The notes under the pieces were generated by a model, which was given only the letters and a program-made list of their open reading frames with translations, did no database searches and was not told the DNA's origin. A DNA stretch of 7,014 nucleotides, from NCBI GenBank assembly GCA_003566875.1, contig PXBQ01000388.1, positions 1 to 7,014 on the forward strand. The letters are read 5' to 3'. How positions within the stretch are numbered: the stretch's first letter is position 1; every line of letters starts with the position of its first letter. This DNA comes from Spirochaetaceae bacterium. GTDB taxonomy: Bacteria; Spirochaetota; Spirochaetia; DSM-27196; PXBQ01. Shown here in pieces: positions 1 to 5,353 of this stretch. A program made the position numbers and the translations under genes.

Positions 1-482
1 ACCTTCGCGCTCTACCACGATTGACCGAAGCCGACTTTTCCAGAGATTTTCGTGTCAACGCGTTGGGCGCGGCGCGCGCGGTTCAGACGGCTCTGCCGGC
101 GCTAAAGAAAAACACAGCGACTTCGTCGGTCGTTCTTTTCTCGAGTATCGCCGCGATTCAGGGCTTTGCGCTGCACGCGTCGATCGGAATGGCCAAAGCC
201 GCAGTATCCGGCCTTGCACTGTCTCTCGCCGCCGAACTCGCTCCGAAAGTCCGTGTGAACGCGATTGCGCCGTCTCTCACACGTACAGCTCTTGCCGACG
301 GGATTCTCGCGAACGATCAGATCGCCGCATCGATCGCGAAGCTCCACCCAATTCCTCGACTTGGAGAACCGACCGATATCGCATCGCTCGCGGTGTTTCT
401 GCTCGGAACGGATGCGGATTGGATCACCGGGCAAGTGATGAGTGTCGACGGGGGCCGCTCAACGCTCCGCACCGTTGGCTGA
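1..482 (+). CDS. SDR-family oxidoreductase, C-terminal part (5' end outside window), atypical active site
   Basis: This is the C-terminal 159 residues of a short-chain dehydrogenase/reductase with a Rossmann fold. The reading frame is open from base 3 to a TGA at 480-482, so the gene begins upstream; a TTG at 21 is only an internal Leu codon. Visible family marks are the VNALG helix-4 Asn motif, the SSIAA strand with the catalytic Ser, the AKAAV segment with the catalytic Lys, the RVNAIAPSL motif after the active site, and the C-terminal WITGQVMSVDGG signature. Counting 13 residues from the active-site Ser, where FabG-like enzymes have Tyr, this protein has Ile (SIGMAK). The usual YxxxK is therefore missing its Tyr. 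I recall a subfamily with this HxSIxxAK pattern, so this is probably a subfamily trait rather than decay. The substrate is unknown. The downstream flavoprotein gene starts 19 bp later and is probably co-transcribed. Confidence 0.9.
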   Translation, partial: LRALPRLTEADFSRDFRVNALGAARAVQTALPALKKNTATSSVVLFSSIAAIQGFALHASIGMAKAAVSGLALSLAAELAPKVRVNAIAPSLTRTALADGILANDQIAASIAKLHPIPRLGEPTDIASLAVFLLGTDADWITGQVMSVDGGRSTLRTVG

Positions 483-501
483 GTACTCCGGGGTTGAAAC
501 G

Positions 502-1482
502 ATGGGAAAAACGTTTGACGTTTTGATCGTCGGGGCCGGAATGTCCGGCCTGATCGCCGCGCGGGAACTCGTAGCCACAGGGCGGAGCGTCTGTGTCGTC
601 GATAAAGGGCACGGCGTCGGCGGGAGAGTCGCGACCCGCCGGATTGCGGACGCCACGTTCGACCACGGCGCTCAGTTTTTCACCGCGCGCGATCCGCGTT
701 TTTTGAGCGTCGTCGAGCAATGGGTCGCCGAAGGTGTCGCTGCCGAGTGGTTTCGGTCCTCGCGTTCGACCGGTAACCCGCGGTTTCGCGGAACACCGAC
801 GATGACGTCGATCGCGAAGTCCCTTGCGGTCGGACTCGACGTCGTTCTCTCGACGCGTGTTGAGTCGATTCGACGCGTCGGCGATGATGGCCGCGCGGCG
901 TGGCGCGTCCGGTTCGCCGACGGAACCGAGGTCGAGTCGGGAGCGGTGATCCTCACGCCACCGGTCCCTCAATCGCTTGAGATTCTTCGCGCAGGCGATG
1001 TCACAATCGACACACAGACGCGCCTGGTTCTCGAGACCATCGAGTACGCTCCGTGTATTGCCGTGATGGCGATCCTGGACGGACCGTCGCGGATCGATCC
1101 GCCCGGTGGACTCACTCCGAAAGCCGACGACCGTACTTTCCCGATCTCCTGGGTCGCCGATAATCGAGAGAAAGGCGTCTCGGGTGTCGACGCGGTTACG
1201 ATCCACGCTTCGGCGGCCTTCAGTCGCGAGAATCTGCAACGCGAACCGAAAGACCTCGCCGATGCGCTCCTGTCGGTGGCCTCACCGTGGCTCGGGTCTG
1301 ATGTGGTCGAGCATCAACTGCACGTATGGCGGTACGCGAGGCCGACTCGGTTCCTCGATGTCGGATGTGTCGCCGTCTGCGACTCCCCGGCGCTTGTCTT
1401 CGCCGGCGACGCGTTTCTCGGCGCCCGGCTCGAGGCGGCAGTCTTGTCCGGATGGGCCGCCGCGGGCGCTTGTGCGGGATAG
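502..1482 (+). CDS. Renalase-like NAD/FAD-dependent oxidoreductase (COG3380 type)
   Basis: This 326-aa protein is a predicted soluble FAD-dependent oxidoreductase of the amine-oxidase/renalase fold. Residues 5-16 form the dinucleotide-binding strand and turn (FDVLIVGAGMSG). D34 lies at the end of strand 2 and is followed by the GGRVATRR flavin motif (40-47). FDHGAQFFTARDP (53-65) is the characteristic renalase/COG3380 signature. The C-terminal FAD motif is AGDAFLGARLEAAVLSG (about 301-317). Length and motif order fit a complete protein. I chose ATG 502 because the Rossmann strand begins at residue 5 and a weak GGGG ribosome-binding site lies at 490-493. The frame stays open upstream to 442, but that start would overlap the SDR gene and add residues without family resemblance. 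The real substrate of COG3380 proteins is not established, to my knowledge. Pairing with the SDR suggests one redox pathway, which is inference. Confidence 0.9.
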   Translation: MGKTFDVLIVGAGMSGLIAARELVATGRSVCVVDKGHGVGGRVATRRIADATFDHGAQFFTARDPRFLSVVEQWVAEGVAAEWFRSSRSTGNPRFRGTPTMTSIAKSLAVGLDVVLSTRVESIRRVGDDGRAAWRVRFADGTEVESGAVILTPPVPQSLEILRAGDVTIDTQTRLVLETIEYAPCIAVMAILDGPSRIDPPGGLTPKADDRTFPISWVADNREKGVSGVDAVTIHASAAFSRENLQREPKDLADALLSVASPWLGSDVVEHQLHVWRYARPTRFLDVGCVAVCDSPALVFAGDAFLGARLEAAVLSGWAAAGACAG

Positions 1483-1495
1483 CGATAATGTTGAC

Positions 1496-2959
1496 CTATC
1501 GGGCGTTGCGGACGGGCCGGAACCCGATGTAGCTCGCACGGCCCCCGGGCGGAAATCCGAGGCGCGCTGAGGGTCGTAAGGTGCGCTCGGCAGTGTACCA
1601 CGAGCCGCCTTTCACCACCCGATTGTCCCCCGTGTTCGGCCCCGCGGGATTGTCGGATTCAGACGGATCGTACGGTCCGTAGCGGTCCCATACCCACTCC
1701 CAGACATTCCCGCTCATATCGAAAAGCCCGAGTTCGTTCGGTTTCTTTCGCGCGACAGGCTGCGCGGATCCCTCCGAGTTGATTCGATACCACGCGACCT
1801 CGCCCGGATCGTCGGACCCCGAGAACCGGTAACCCGCCGACAGAACCCCTCCGAGCGCGGCAAACTCCCACTCTGCCTCGGACGGAAGCCGGTAGCCGTT
1901 CGCCTCCCGGTCCCACATAACCGTATCGTTCCGGATTTCGTACGCGGGCGTGAGCCCGGTTAACCTGCTCAGGACGTTGCAGTACTCGATCGCTTCGAGC
2001 CATCCGATGTTTTCTATCGGGAGGTTCGGGCCAACGTGATACGGGGTAGCTACTCCTCGTACGCGGCGCCATTCCGCCTGCGTAACCACGAACGGCGAGA
2101 TGAAAAACGCTCCGACGCGAACCGAGTGCCGCGGCCGTTCATCGCGATCACCGGTCTCGCTCCCACGAGCATACTCACCACCCTGGACGAACACGAAACC
2201 GTCGTCGATGGTTGGATGGGGCTGGACGATCGGTGCAGGTACCGCTGCGATCGGTTCGTCAATCTCAGGACCGACAGGAGCCGACTCCCCGTACGGATCG
2301 GCCACCACATCCACCGGCTCTGGAGGTTGCTCTGGAACCGGCTCTGGAGCCGGCGGCGACTCCGGACCGACGATTCCGGGATCGTGTTCGGGTTCGGGGG
2401 CGGGCTCGGTGGTTGTCGGCTCAGGGGTCAGGGGTGGCTTCGGGGGAGTCAACTCGACCGGGTCGGAAAACTCGACTACCGGTGGTTCGACGCGTTCGTG
2501 CGTCGGCTCGGGAGCCGGCAGCGGCTCGTCAGGCACGGGTTCGCCGGGAGCGGGCATCGGCGCTGGAGGTTCCGGCGCCGGAGGATCGGGTACAGGATCG
2601 AGCGGCGCGGGCATCGGCGCGAGAGGTTCCGGCGCCGGGGGATCGGGTACGGGCCGGTCCGGCACGGGCGTCGGCGCGGTGACCGGAGCGGGCTCATCGG
2701 GTATCGATTCCGACCGGGACGGCGATTCGATCACCGGCGGCGAAGGGGGCGGAACGGACGGAGGATCGGGGTCCGGGGGCGGCTCGGGTACCGCATCCGG
2801 GGGCTCCGCGACCGGGGGCCTCACGATCTCCTCGACGACCTCGGCCGGTTCACTCTGGACTGCGAATTGGCACGCGCGCACGACGAGAGCGGTTGCGAGA
2901 ATCACGACGAGTATGCCGATGACCGCGGTGATTACTTTCCGTCTGCCTCGTCGTGTCAC
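1496..2959 (-). CDS. Membrane-anchored Pro-rich stalk protein with C-terminal SUMF1/FGE-like domain
   Basis: This 487-aa protein starts at GTG 2957-2959, with AAGG at 2964-2967 just upstream, and is the last gene of the minus-strand operon. It has a basic N-terminus (TRRGRRK), one hydrophobic segment at about 9-27, then a very Pro/Glu/Asp/Ala-rich region at about 38-249 that includes a 19-residue tandem repeat. The C-terminal domain (254-486) is a formylglycine-generating-enzyme/SUMF1 fold of the C-type-lectin class. It shows FVFVQGGEYARGS, RLPSEAEWEFA (357-367), GLFDMSGNVWEW (411-422), VVKGGSWY (448-455) and GFRPV (479-483). The likely topology is cytoplasmic N-terminus, inner-membrane anchor and periplasmic stalk carrying the domain. 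The only cysteines are C30 and C327. The two copper-binding active-site cysteines of true FGE, expected after GGSWY, are T456 and L461, so sulfatase activation is unlikely and a binding or structural role is more plausible. C30 sits in VVRAC, which is not a convincing lipobox. Confidence 0.88.
   Translation of the reverse strand: MTRRGRRKVITAVIGILVVILATALVVRACQFAVQSEPAEVVEEIVRPPVAEPPDAVPEPPPDPDPPSVPPPSPPVIESPSRSESIPDEPAPVTAPTPVPDRPVPDPPAPEPLAPMPAPLDPVPDPPAPEPPAPMPAPGEPVPDEPLPAPEPTHERVEPPVVEFSDPVELTPPKPPLTPEPTTTEPAPEPEHDPGIVGPESPPAPEPVPEQPPEPVDVVADPYGESAPVGPEIDEPIAAVPAPIVQPHPTIDDGFVFVQGGEYARGSETGDRDERPRHSVRVGAFFISPFVVTQAEWRRVRGVATPYHVGPNLPIENIGWLEAIEYCNVLSRLTGLTPAYEIRNDTVMWDREANGYRLPSEAEWEFAALGGVLSAGYRFSGSDDPGEVAWYRINSEGSAQPVARKKPNELGLFDMSGNVWEWVWDRYGPYDPSESDNPAGPNTGDNRVVKGGSWYTAERTLRPSARLGFPPGGRASYIGFRPVRNAR
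2540..2653 (-). repeat. 57-bp tandem repeat (two copies) encoding 19-residue Pro-rich units
   Basis: Two adjacent 57-bp units (2597-2653 and 2540-2596) encode PVPDPPAPEPLAPMPAPLD and PVPDPPAPEPPAPMPAPGE, residues 103-121 and 122-140 of the stalk protein. Matching DNA landmarks recur exactly 57 bp apart (gcgggcat at 2550 and 2607; ggttccgg at 2568 and 2625; gatcgggta at 2584 and 2641). Degenerate partial units flank them on both sides (PVPDEPLPAPEP follows). The period is a multiple of three, so copy-number change would alter stalk length without a frameshift. Confidence 0.85.
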
Positions 2960-2965
2960 GGTGCC

Positions 2966-3691
2966 TTAAAACGGCTCTAAAAACGTATCAAATTCGCCCT
3001 TCGGGAGCACGCGCATGCCGTCCTCGACGTCGACGAGAAGTTTCTCGATTCGAGCGGTTGAGTAGTTCGAGAAGACGCGAAAAACCTCGACCTCGGCGAC
3101 GATTCGTTTCTCGACGTTTACAATCTCGAGCGTGATCGGGTGCGTGAGGACCCTGCCTTCCTCGTACACGACGAACTGGTCTCCGGGCGACACACCGTCT
3201 CGCGCGGTGAGGTCGATCGTCACGAAGTCGGGGTCGGCTGCGAGCACGTAACCGCGCGAACCCTCATACACGATTCTCTGCCGCAACTCCGACTCGAACG
3301 CCTCGCGCACGCCGAGCTCCGCGAATTCCATGAGCATTCGGCCGACTTCCTGTCTCTGGCGGTAGATGTTCGCGAGGAGCCATCGTGCCTCGATCGAGTT
3401 TGGTTCGTACTGGAGCGTGTCGTGAGCCAATCGTTCGGCGGCCTCGAGATCACCTTTTAAGTAACGGCGAAGTGCGCGTTCGTACACGCGCATCGTACCC
3501 GGTGCGTACGTTATTGTCTGGACCGGGTCGCCGGCGCGCCGCGTGCCCACGATCGTCTCGGTTCCGGACTGTCTGGAAGGTGCCGGCATCGGAACTTGCT
3601 CGGCGCGGACCTGGCCGGCCACGAAAGTCGCGAGGAATAGTGGCATCGCTGCCCGGACCAAAAAAATTCTTCGTGTGAAGTTAATTCTCAT
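2966..3691 (-). CDS. Secreted TPR protein with C-terminal beta domain (possibly FlgT-C-like)
   Basis: This 241-aa protein was not recognised as a named family. Start ATG 3689-3691 is chosen because a perfect AGGAGG (3698-3703) lies 6 nt upstream and the product then opens with a clean signal peptide (basic MRINFTRR, hydrophobic 10-25, likely cleavage after VRA at 30). A longer frame to 3727 would overlap the upstream gene and bury this site. Residues 66-125 look like TPR-type helices (ALRRYLKGDLEAAERLA; IEARWLLANIYRQ). Residues 147-228 are beta-rich, with TARDGVSPGDQFVVYEEG followed by strands ending in YSTARIEK. This resembles the C-terminal domain of the flagellar protein FlgT, at motif level only. 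The protein is predicted to be periplasmic. The stop TAA is 6 bp before the next gene's GTG and overlaps its ribosome-binding site, implying coupling. The gene just upstream has the same architecture and nearly the same length. Confidence 0.82.
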   Translation of the reverse strand: MRINFTRRIFLVRAAMPLFLATFVAGQVRAEQVPMPAPSRQSGTETIVGTRRAGDPVQTITYAPGTMRVYERALRRYLKGDLEAAERLAHDTLQYEPNSIEARWLLANIYRQRQEVGRMLMEFAELGVREAFESELRQRIVYEGSRGYVLAADPDFVTIDLTARDGVSPGDQFVVYEEGRVLTHPITLEIVNVEKRIVAEVEVFRVFSNYSTARIEKLLVDVEDGMRVLPKGEFDTFLEPF

Positions 3692-3697
3692 TCCGTC

Positions 3698-3703
3698 CCT
3701 CCT
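3698..3703 (-). promoter_or_regulatory. Ribosome-binding site fixing the start of the secreted TPR gene
   Basis: The minus strand reads AGGAGG, 6 nt before ATG 3691. It overlaps the TAG stop (3702-3704) of the preceding gene. This decides the start at 3691 over an upstream in-frame ATG at 3727 and suggests translational coupling. Confidence 0.85.
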
Positions 3704-4424
3704 AAAAATCCGTTTCAAGCAGATCATTGATCTGTATGAAATATCCGGCTTCGACGCGATCGACGCGGCAGACCGAGTTTTCGTCGTTGAGTTCGATGAC
3801 CGAGACGCGCCCTATCGGAGTTTTTTGAACCCCGAGCTCCCTTAAGGTCTCGAAATCCCGAATGGGGTGTCCAATGCGGTACACCGTGAACTCCATTCCG
3901 TTCACGACGCCGTGGTACCGCCCTTTGTTGACGATGATTATGTCGTTGTCGTCGACAATCGACCGGTCGTTCCGAGTGAGAGAGATCACGCGAGGCGAGA
4001 TCGGAAATTGTTCGAGGATCATCTGAGCAGCGCGGTGGTAATCGATGTCGTACGGGAACAACCGCGGCTGCCGTCTGACACGTCGGAACGAGGCGAGCGC
4101 GTCCGCGACGTCACCGTCTGCATACTTGAGTAACCCGAGAGAGAAGTGAGCCTTATTGTTGTATTGATTGTAGGTCACGGCGAGATCGAAGTACTGGCGA
4201 GCCGTGTCGTACTCCCCCATGTTGAAGAACCGCGACCCGAGCTCGGCGAATAGGATCGACTGCTCGAAGTAGAAGTTTAAGTCGTGGTCTGGTGGGAAGA
4301 AATCACGCTGGTCGAAATCCCGGTCGACCTCGATCACGTGGAGCGAGTCACGGACGGTCGGGTTCGTCGTGCACGCGCTTGCAATGAGCGCGACGAAGAA
4401 CGCGAGTACAGCTACAAAACGCAT
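3702..4424 (-). CDS. TPR lipoprotein with C-terminal beta domain
   Basis: This 240-aa predicted lipoprotein was not recognised as a named family. Start ATG 4422-4424 has AAGGAGG at 4431-4437, 6 nt upstream. An upstream in-frame ATG at 4652 would run deep into the neighbouring gene and is rejected. Residues 1-17 are a short hydrophobic signal ending LIASAC, with C18 as probable lipidation site; the lipobox is loose (Ala at -3), as spirochaetes tolerate. Two TPR-like units follow at about 57-86 (LGSRFFNMGEYDTARQYFD) and 91-118 (AHFSLGLLKYADGDVADAL). A beta-rich C-terminal domain at about 158-232 contains HGVVNGMEFTVYRIG and IGRVSVIELNDENSVCRVDR. The order signal, TPR, beta domain and Phe ending matches the next gene (240 against 241 aa), so the two look like distant paralogues. 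The protein probably acts in the periplasm, anchored to a membrane. Its TAG stop lies inside the next gene's ribosome-binding region. Confidence 0.84.
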   Translation of the reverse strand: MRFVAVLAFFVALIASACTTNPTVRDSLHVIEVDRDFDQRDFFPPDHDLNFYFEQSILFAELGSRFFNMGEYDTARQYFDLAVTYNQYNNKAHFSLGLLKYADGDVADALASFRRVRRQPRLFPYDIDYHRAAQMILEQFPISPRVISLTRNDRSIVDDNDIIIVNKGRYHGVVNGMEFTVYRIGHPIRDFETLRELGVQKTPIGRVSVIELNDENSVCRVDRVEAGYFIQINDLLETDF

Positions 4425-4430
4425 CGTTGA

Positions 4431-4437
4431 CCTCCTT
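4431..4437 (-). promoter_or_regulatory. Ribosome-binding site fixing the start of the TPR lipoprotein gene
   Basis: The minus strand reads AAGGAGG, 6 nt before ATG 4424 and immediately after the TGA stop (4439-4441) of the beta-barrel gene. It supports the short form beginning at the lipoprotein signal. Confidence 0.85.
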
Positions 4438-4438
4438 G

Positions 4439-5065
4439 TCAAAACGTAAGACCTATCGAAATGCCGAGTCGGATCGGAGGAAATCGGGAGTCGAGTCGGT
4501 CCTGGTACGACGTGTACGAGGTCCAGCCGTCCGGGAGGAACCGCGTGAGACCGTACGACAAGACCAAAGGCACATCGACGAAAAGATCGTCGAGAAGGTA
4601 CGTCCCGAACATCGGGGGATCGAACGTCGTGAACAGACGGAAGGGGTACCACCGGTATCCGATTTCACCGATCGCTTCGAGCACGATTCCGCCGGTCGGT
4701 TCCTCTGCGAACATCATGTACGAGACGTTGGTCCCCGCTCCAATGAAAACGGATCCAATATGCCCGATGTCCCGCGTATCGTGCGGGAACCCCTGGTATC
4801 CAAGATCACGCGAGTTAAACGGCGCGACGCGCAGCGCAACCGTTCCACCGAGTCCCATCTCGATCTCGGCGCTACCCATACCGGTCAAGTAGACCACGCC
4901 GCCCCGGATCGAGAATACATTCGTGAACGAGATGTCGCCGGCGAGTTCCACTCGTCCGACGAGTGCGCCGCCCTGCGGCACCGTTTGAAGCGAGACGGAA
5001 CTCTGCCCGAACGCCGCAGACGAGAGCGCGAGCGATACGATTGCGGATAGAAGAACTTTTTTCAC
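4439..5065 (-). CDS. Small outer-membrane beta-barrel protein
   Basis: This 208-aa predicted outer-membrane protein is the first gene of the minus-strand operon. The start is GTG 5063-5065, preceded by GGAGGG (5073-5078) 7 nt upstream. A classic signal peptide covers residues 1-20 (KK, then hydrophobic LLSAIVSLALSS, likely cleavage after AFG at 20). The mature protein alternates polar and hydrophobic residues with many Gly and aromatic residues, for example GGVVYLTGM, IGSVFIGAGTNVSYMMF, GEIGYRWYPF and FVDVPLVLSYGL. It ends IRLGISIGLTF, the terminal-Phe strand typical of barrels inserted by BAM. The size suggests about eight strands, which is inference. No specific family or ligand was recognised. 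Its TGA stop is 14 bp before the lipoprotein ATG, so all four minus-strand genes probably share the promoter upstream of this one. Confidence 0.85.
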   Translation of the reverse strand: MKKVLLSAIVSLALSSAAFGQSSVSLQTVPQGGALVGRVELAGDISFTNVFSIRGGVVYLTGMGSAEIEMGLGGTVALRVAPFNSRDLGYQGFPHDTRDIGHIGSVFIGAGTNVSYMMFAEEPTGGIVLEAIGEIGYRWYPFRLFTTFDPPMFGTYLLDDLFVDVPLVLSYGLTRFLPDGWTSYTSYQDRLDSRFPPIRLGISIGLTF

Positions 5066-5072
5066 GGTAAAA

Positions 5073-5078
5073 CCCTCC
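5073..5078 (-). promoter_or_regulatory. Ribosome-binding site of the beta-barrel gene
   Basis: The minus strand reads GGAGGG, 7 nt before a GTG start. It supports GTG 5065, which directly precedes a good signal peptide; no ATG fits better. Confidence 0.75.
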
Positions 5079-5134
5079 GTTTTCCCAGGTTTCCCGGCCG
5101 AATCGGGACACCGCCGAAACGCGGTTGAGTCCTA

Positions 5135-5164
5135 CTGATAAACCAAAAATAAACGTTCTGTCAA
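5135..5164 (-). promoter_or_regulatory. Predicted sigma-70-type promoter of the envelope operon
   Basis: On the minus strand, TTGACA (5159-5164, perfect -35) is followed after 18 bp by TATCAG (5135-5140, 4 of 6 matches to TATAAT). Transcription would start near 5128, giving a leader of about 60 nt before GTG 5065. The -10 is weak, and a TTATCA one base closer is an alternative. The A+T-rich stretch upstream supports promoter function. Confidence 0.6.
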
Positions 5165-5213
5165 TGAAATTTATAAAAAAGTTAAAAACCAAAATATACA
5201 TTTACAATTTTGT
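5165..5213 (-). promoter_or_regulatory. A+T-rich tract upstream of the operon promoter (UP-element-like)
   Basis: Reading the minus strand, this tract sits directly upstream of the TTGACA box and is built of A- and T-runs. The surrounding 5141-5220 has only 16 G/C in 80 bases, against a G+C-rich background. It fits an UP element for RNA polymerase alpha subunits, or curved DNA bound by a nucleoid protein. A short direct repeat AACCAAAA occurs at 5141-5148 and 5187-5194. The function is inferred from composition only. Confidence 0.45.
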
Positions 5214-5223
5214 CGTAATTACG
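5214..5223. promoter_or_regulatory. Perfect 10-bp palindrome CGTAATTACG, possible operator
   Basis: CGTAATTACG equals its own reverse complement. It lies between the two divergent promoters, upstream of both -35 boxes. A dimeric regulator could bind here, but the half-sites are short and the palindrome could be chance. Confidence 0.25.
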
Positions 5224-5275
5224 GGAGACGCCGGATTCGGTGCTGCGCAGGTCGATGTTCCGCGGCTCGAGAGGA

Positions 5276-5304
5276 TTCACCGTTGTCCACGACTGTGGTA
5301 TCAT
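5276..5304 (+). promoter_or_regulatory. Predicted sigma-70-type promoter of the URO-D-family gene
   Basis: TTCACC (5276-5281, 4 of 6 matches to TTGACA) and TATCAT (5299-5304, 5 of 6 matches to TATAAT) are separated by 17 bp. Transcription would start near 5311, about 43 nt before ATG 5354. The spacing is ideal and the position is right. Confidence 0.5.
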
Positions 5305-5305
5305 C

Positions 5306-5333
5306 TCCGTACCAATCGAACCAATCGTACGGA
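5306..5333 (+). repeat. Inverted repeat with internal direct repeat in the URO-D gene leader
   Basis: TCCGTAC (5306-5312) pairs with GTACGGA (5327-5333), a perfect 7-bp stem around a 14-nt loop. Overlapping it is a direct repeat, ACCAATCGA and ACCAATCGT (5311-5319, 5320-5328). It starts next to the predicted -10 and covers the predicted transcription start, and the ribosome-binding site follows 10 nt downstream. It could be a repressor operator or a leader hairpin; there is no U-tract, so it is not an intrinsic terminator. Confidence 0.5.
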
Positions 5334-5343
5334 TCGAGGAGGC

Positions 5344-5348
5344 GGAGG
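5344..5348 (+). promoter_or_regulatory. Ribosome-binding site of the URO-D-family gene
   Basis: GGAGG lies 5 nt before ATG 5354. It supports this start over upstream in-frame ATGs such as 5255, whose extra residues do not look like the family and would run across the promoter and inverted repeat. Confidence 0.75.
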
Positions 5349-5353
5349 ACACG

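Noticed and set aside
424..1239. 271-codon minus-strand frame over the flavoprotein
   Set aside because: The plus-strand frame has complete FAD motifs; this frame has an Arg/Asp-rich shadow composition.
1476..1504. GATAG/CTATC inverted repeat between the convergent genes as a terminator
   Set aside because: Only 5 bp of stem with a long loop and no T-run.
1496..1700. Possible diversity-generating retroelement target, since FGE-like lectin folds are known targets
   Set aside because: No reverse transcriptase, template repeat or adenine-rich variable codons are visible in the window.
2036..2980. Long open frames on the plus strand, rich in Gly/Ser or Arg, opposite the Pro-rich gene
   Set aside because: They mirror Pro/Glu codons of the minus-strand gene, have no domain or good start site, and lie antisense to a clear protein.
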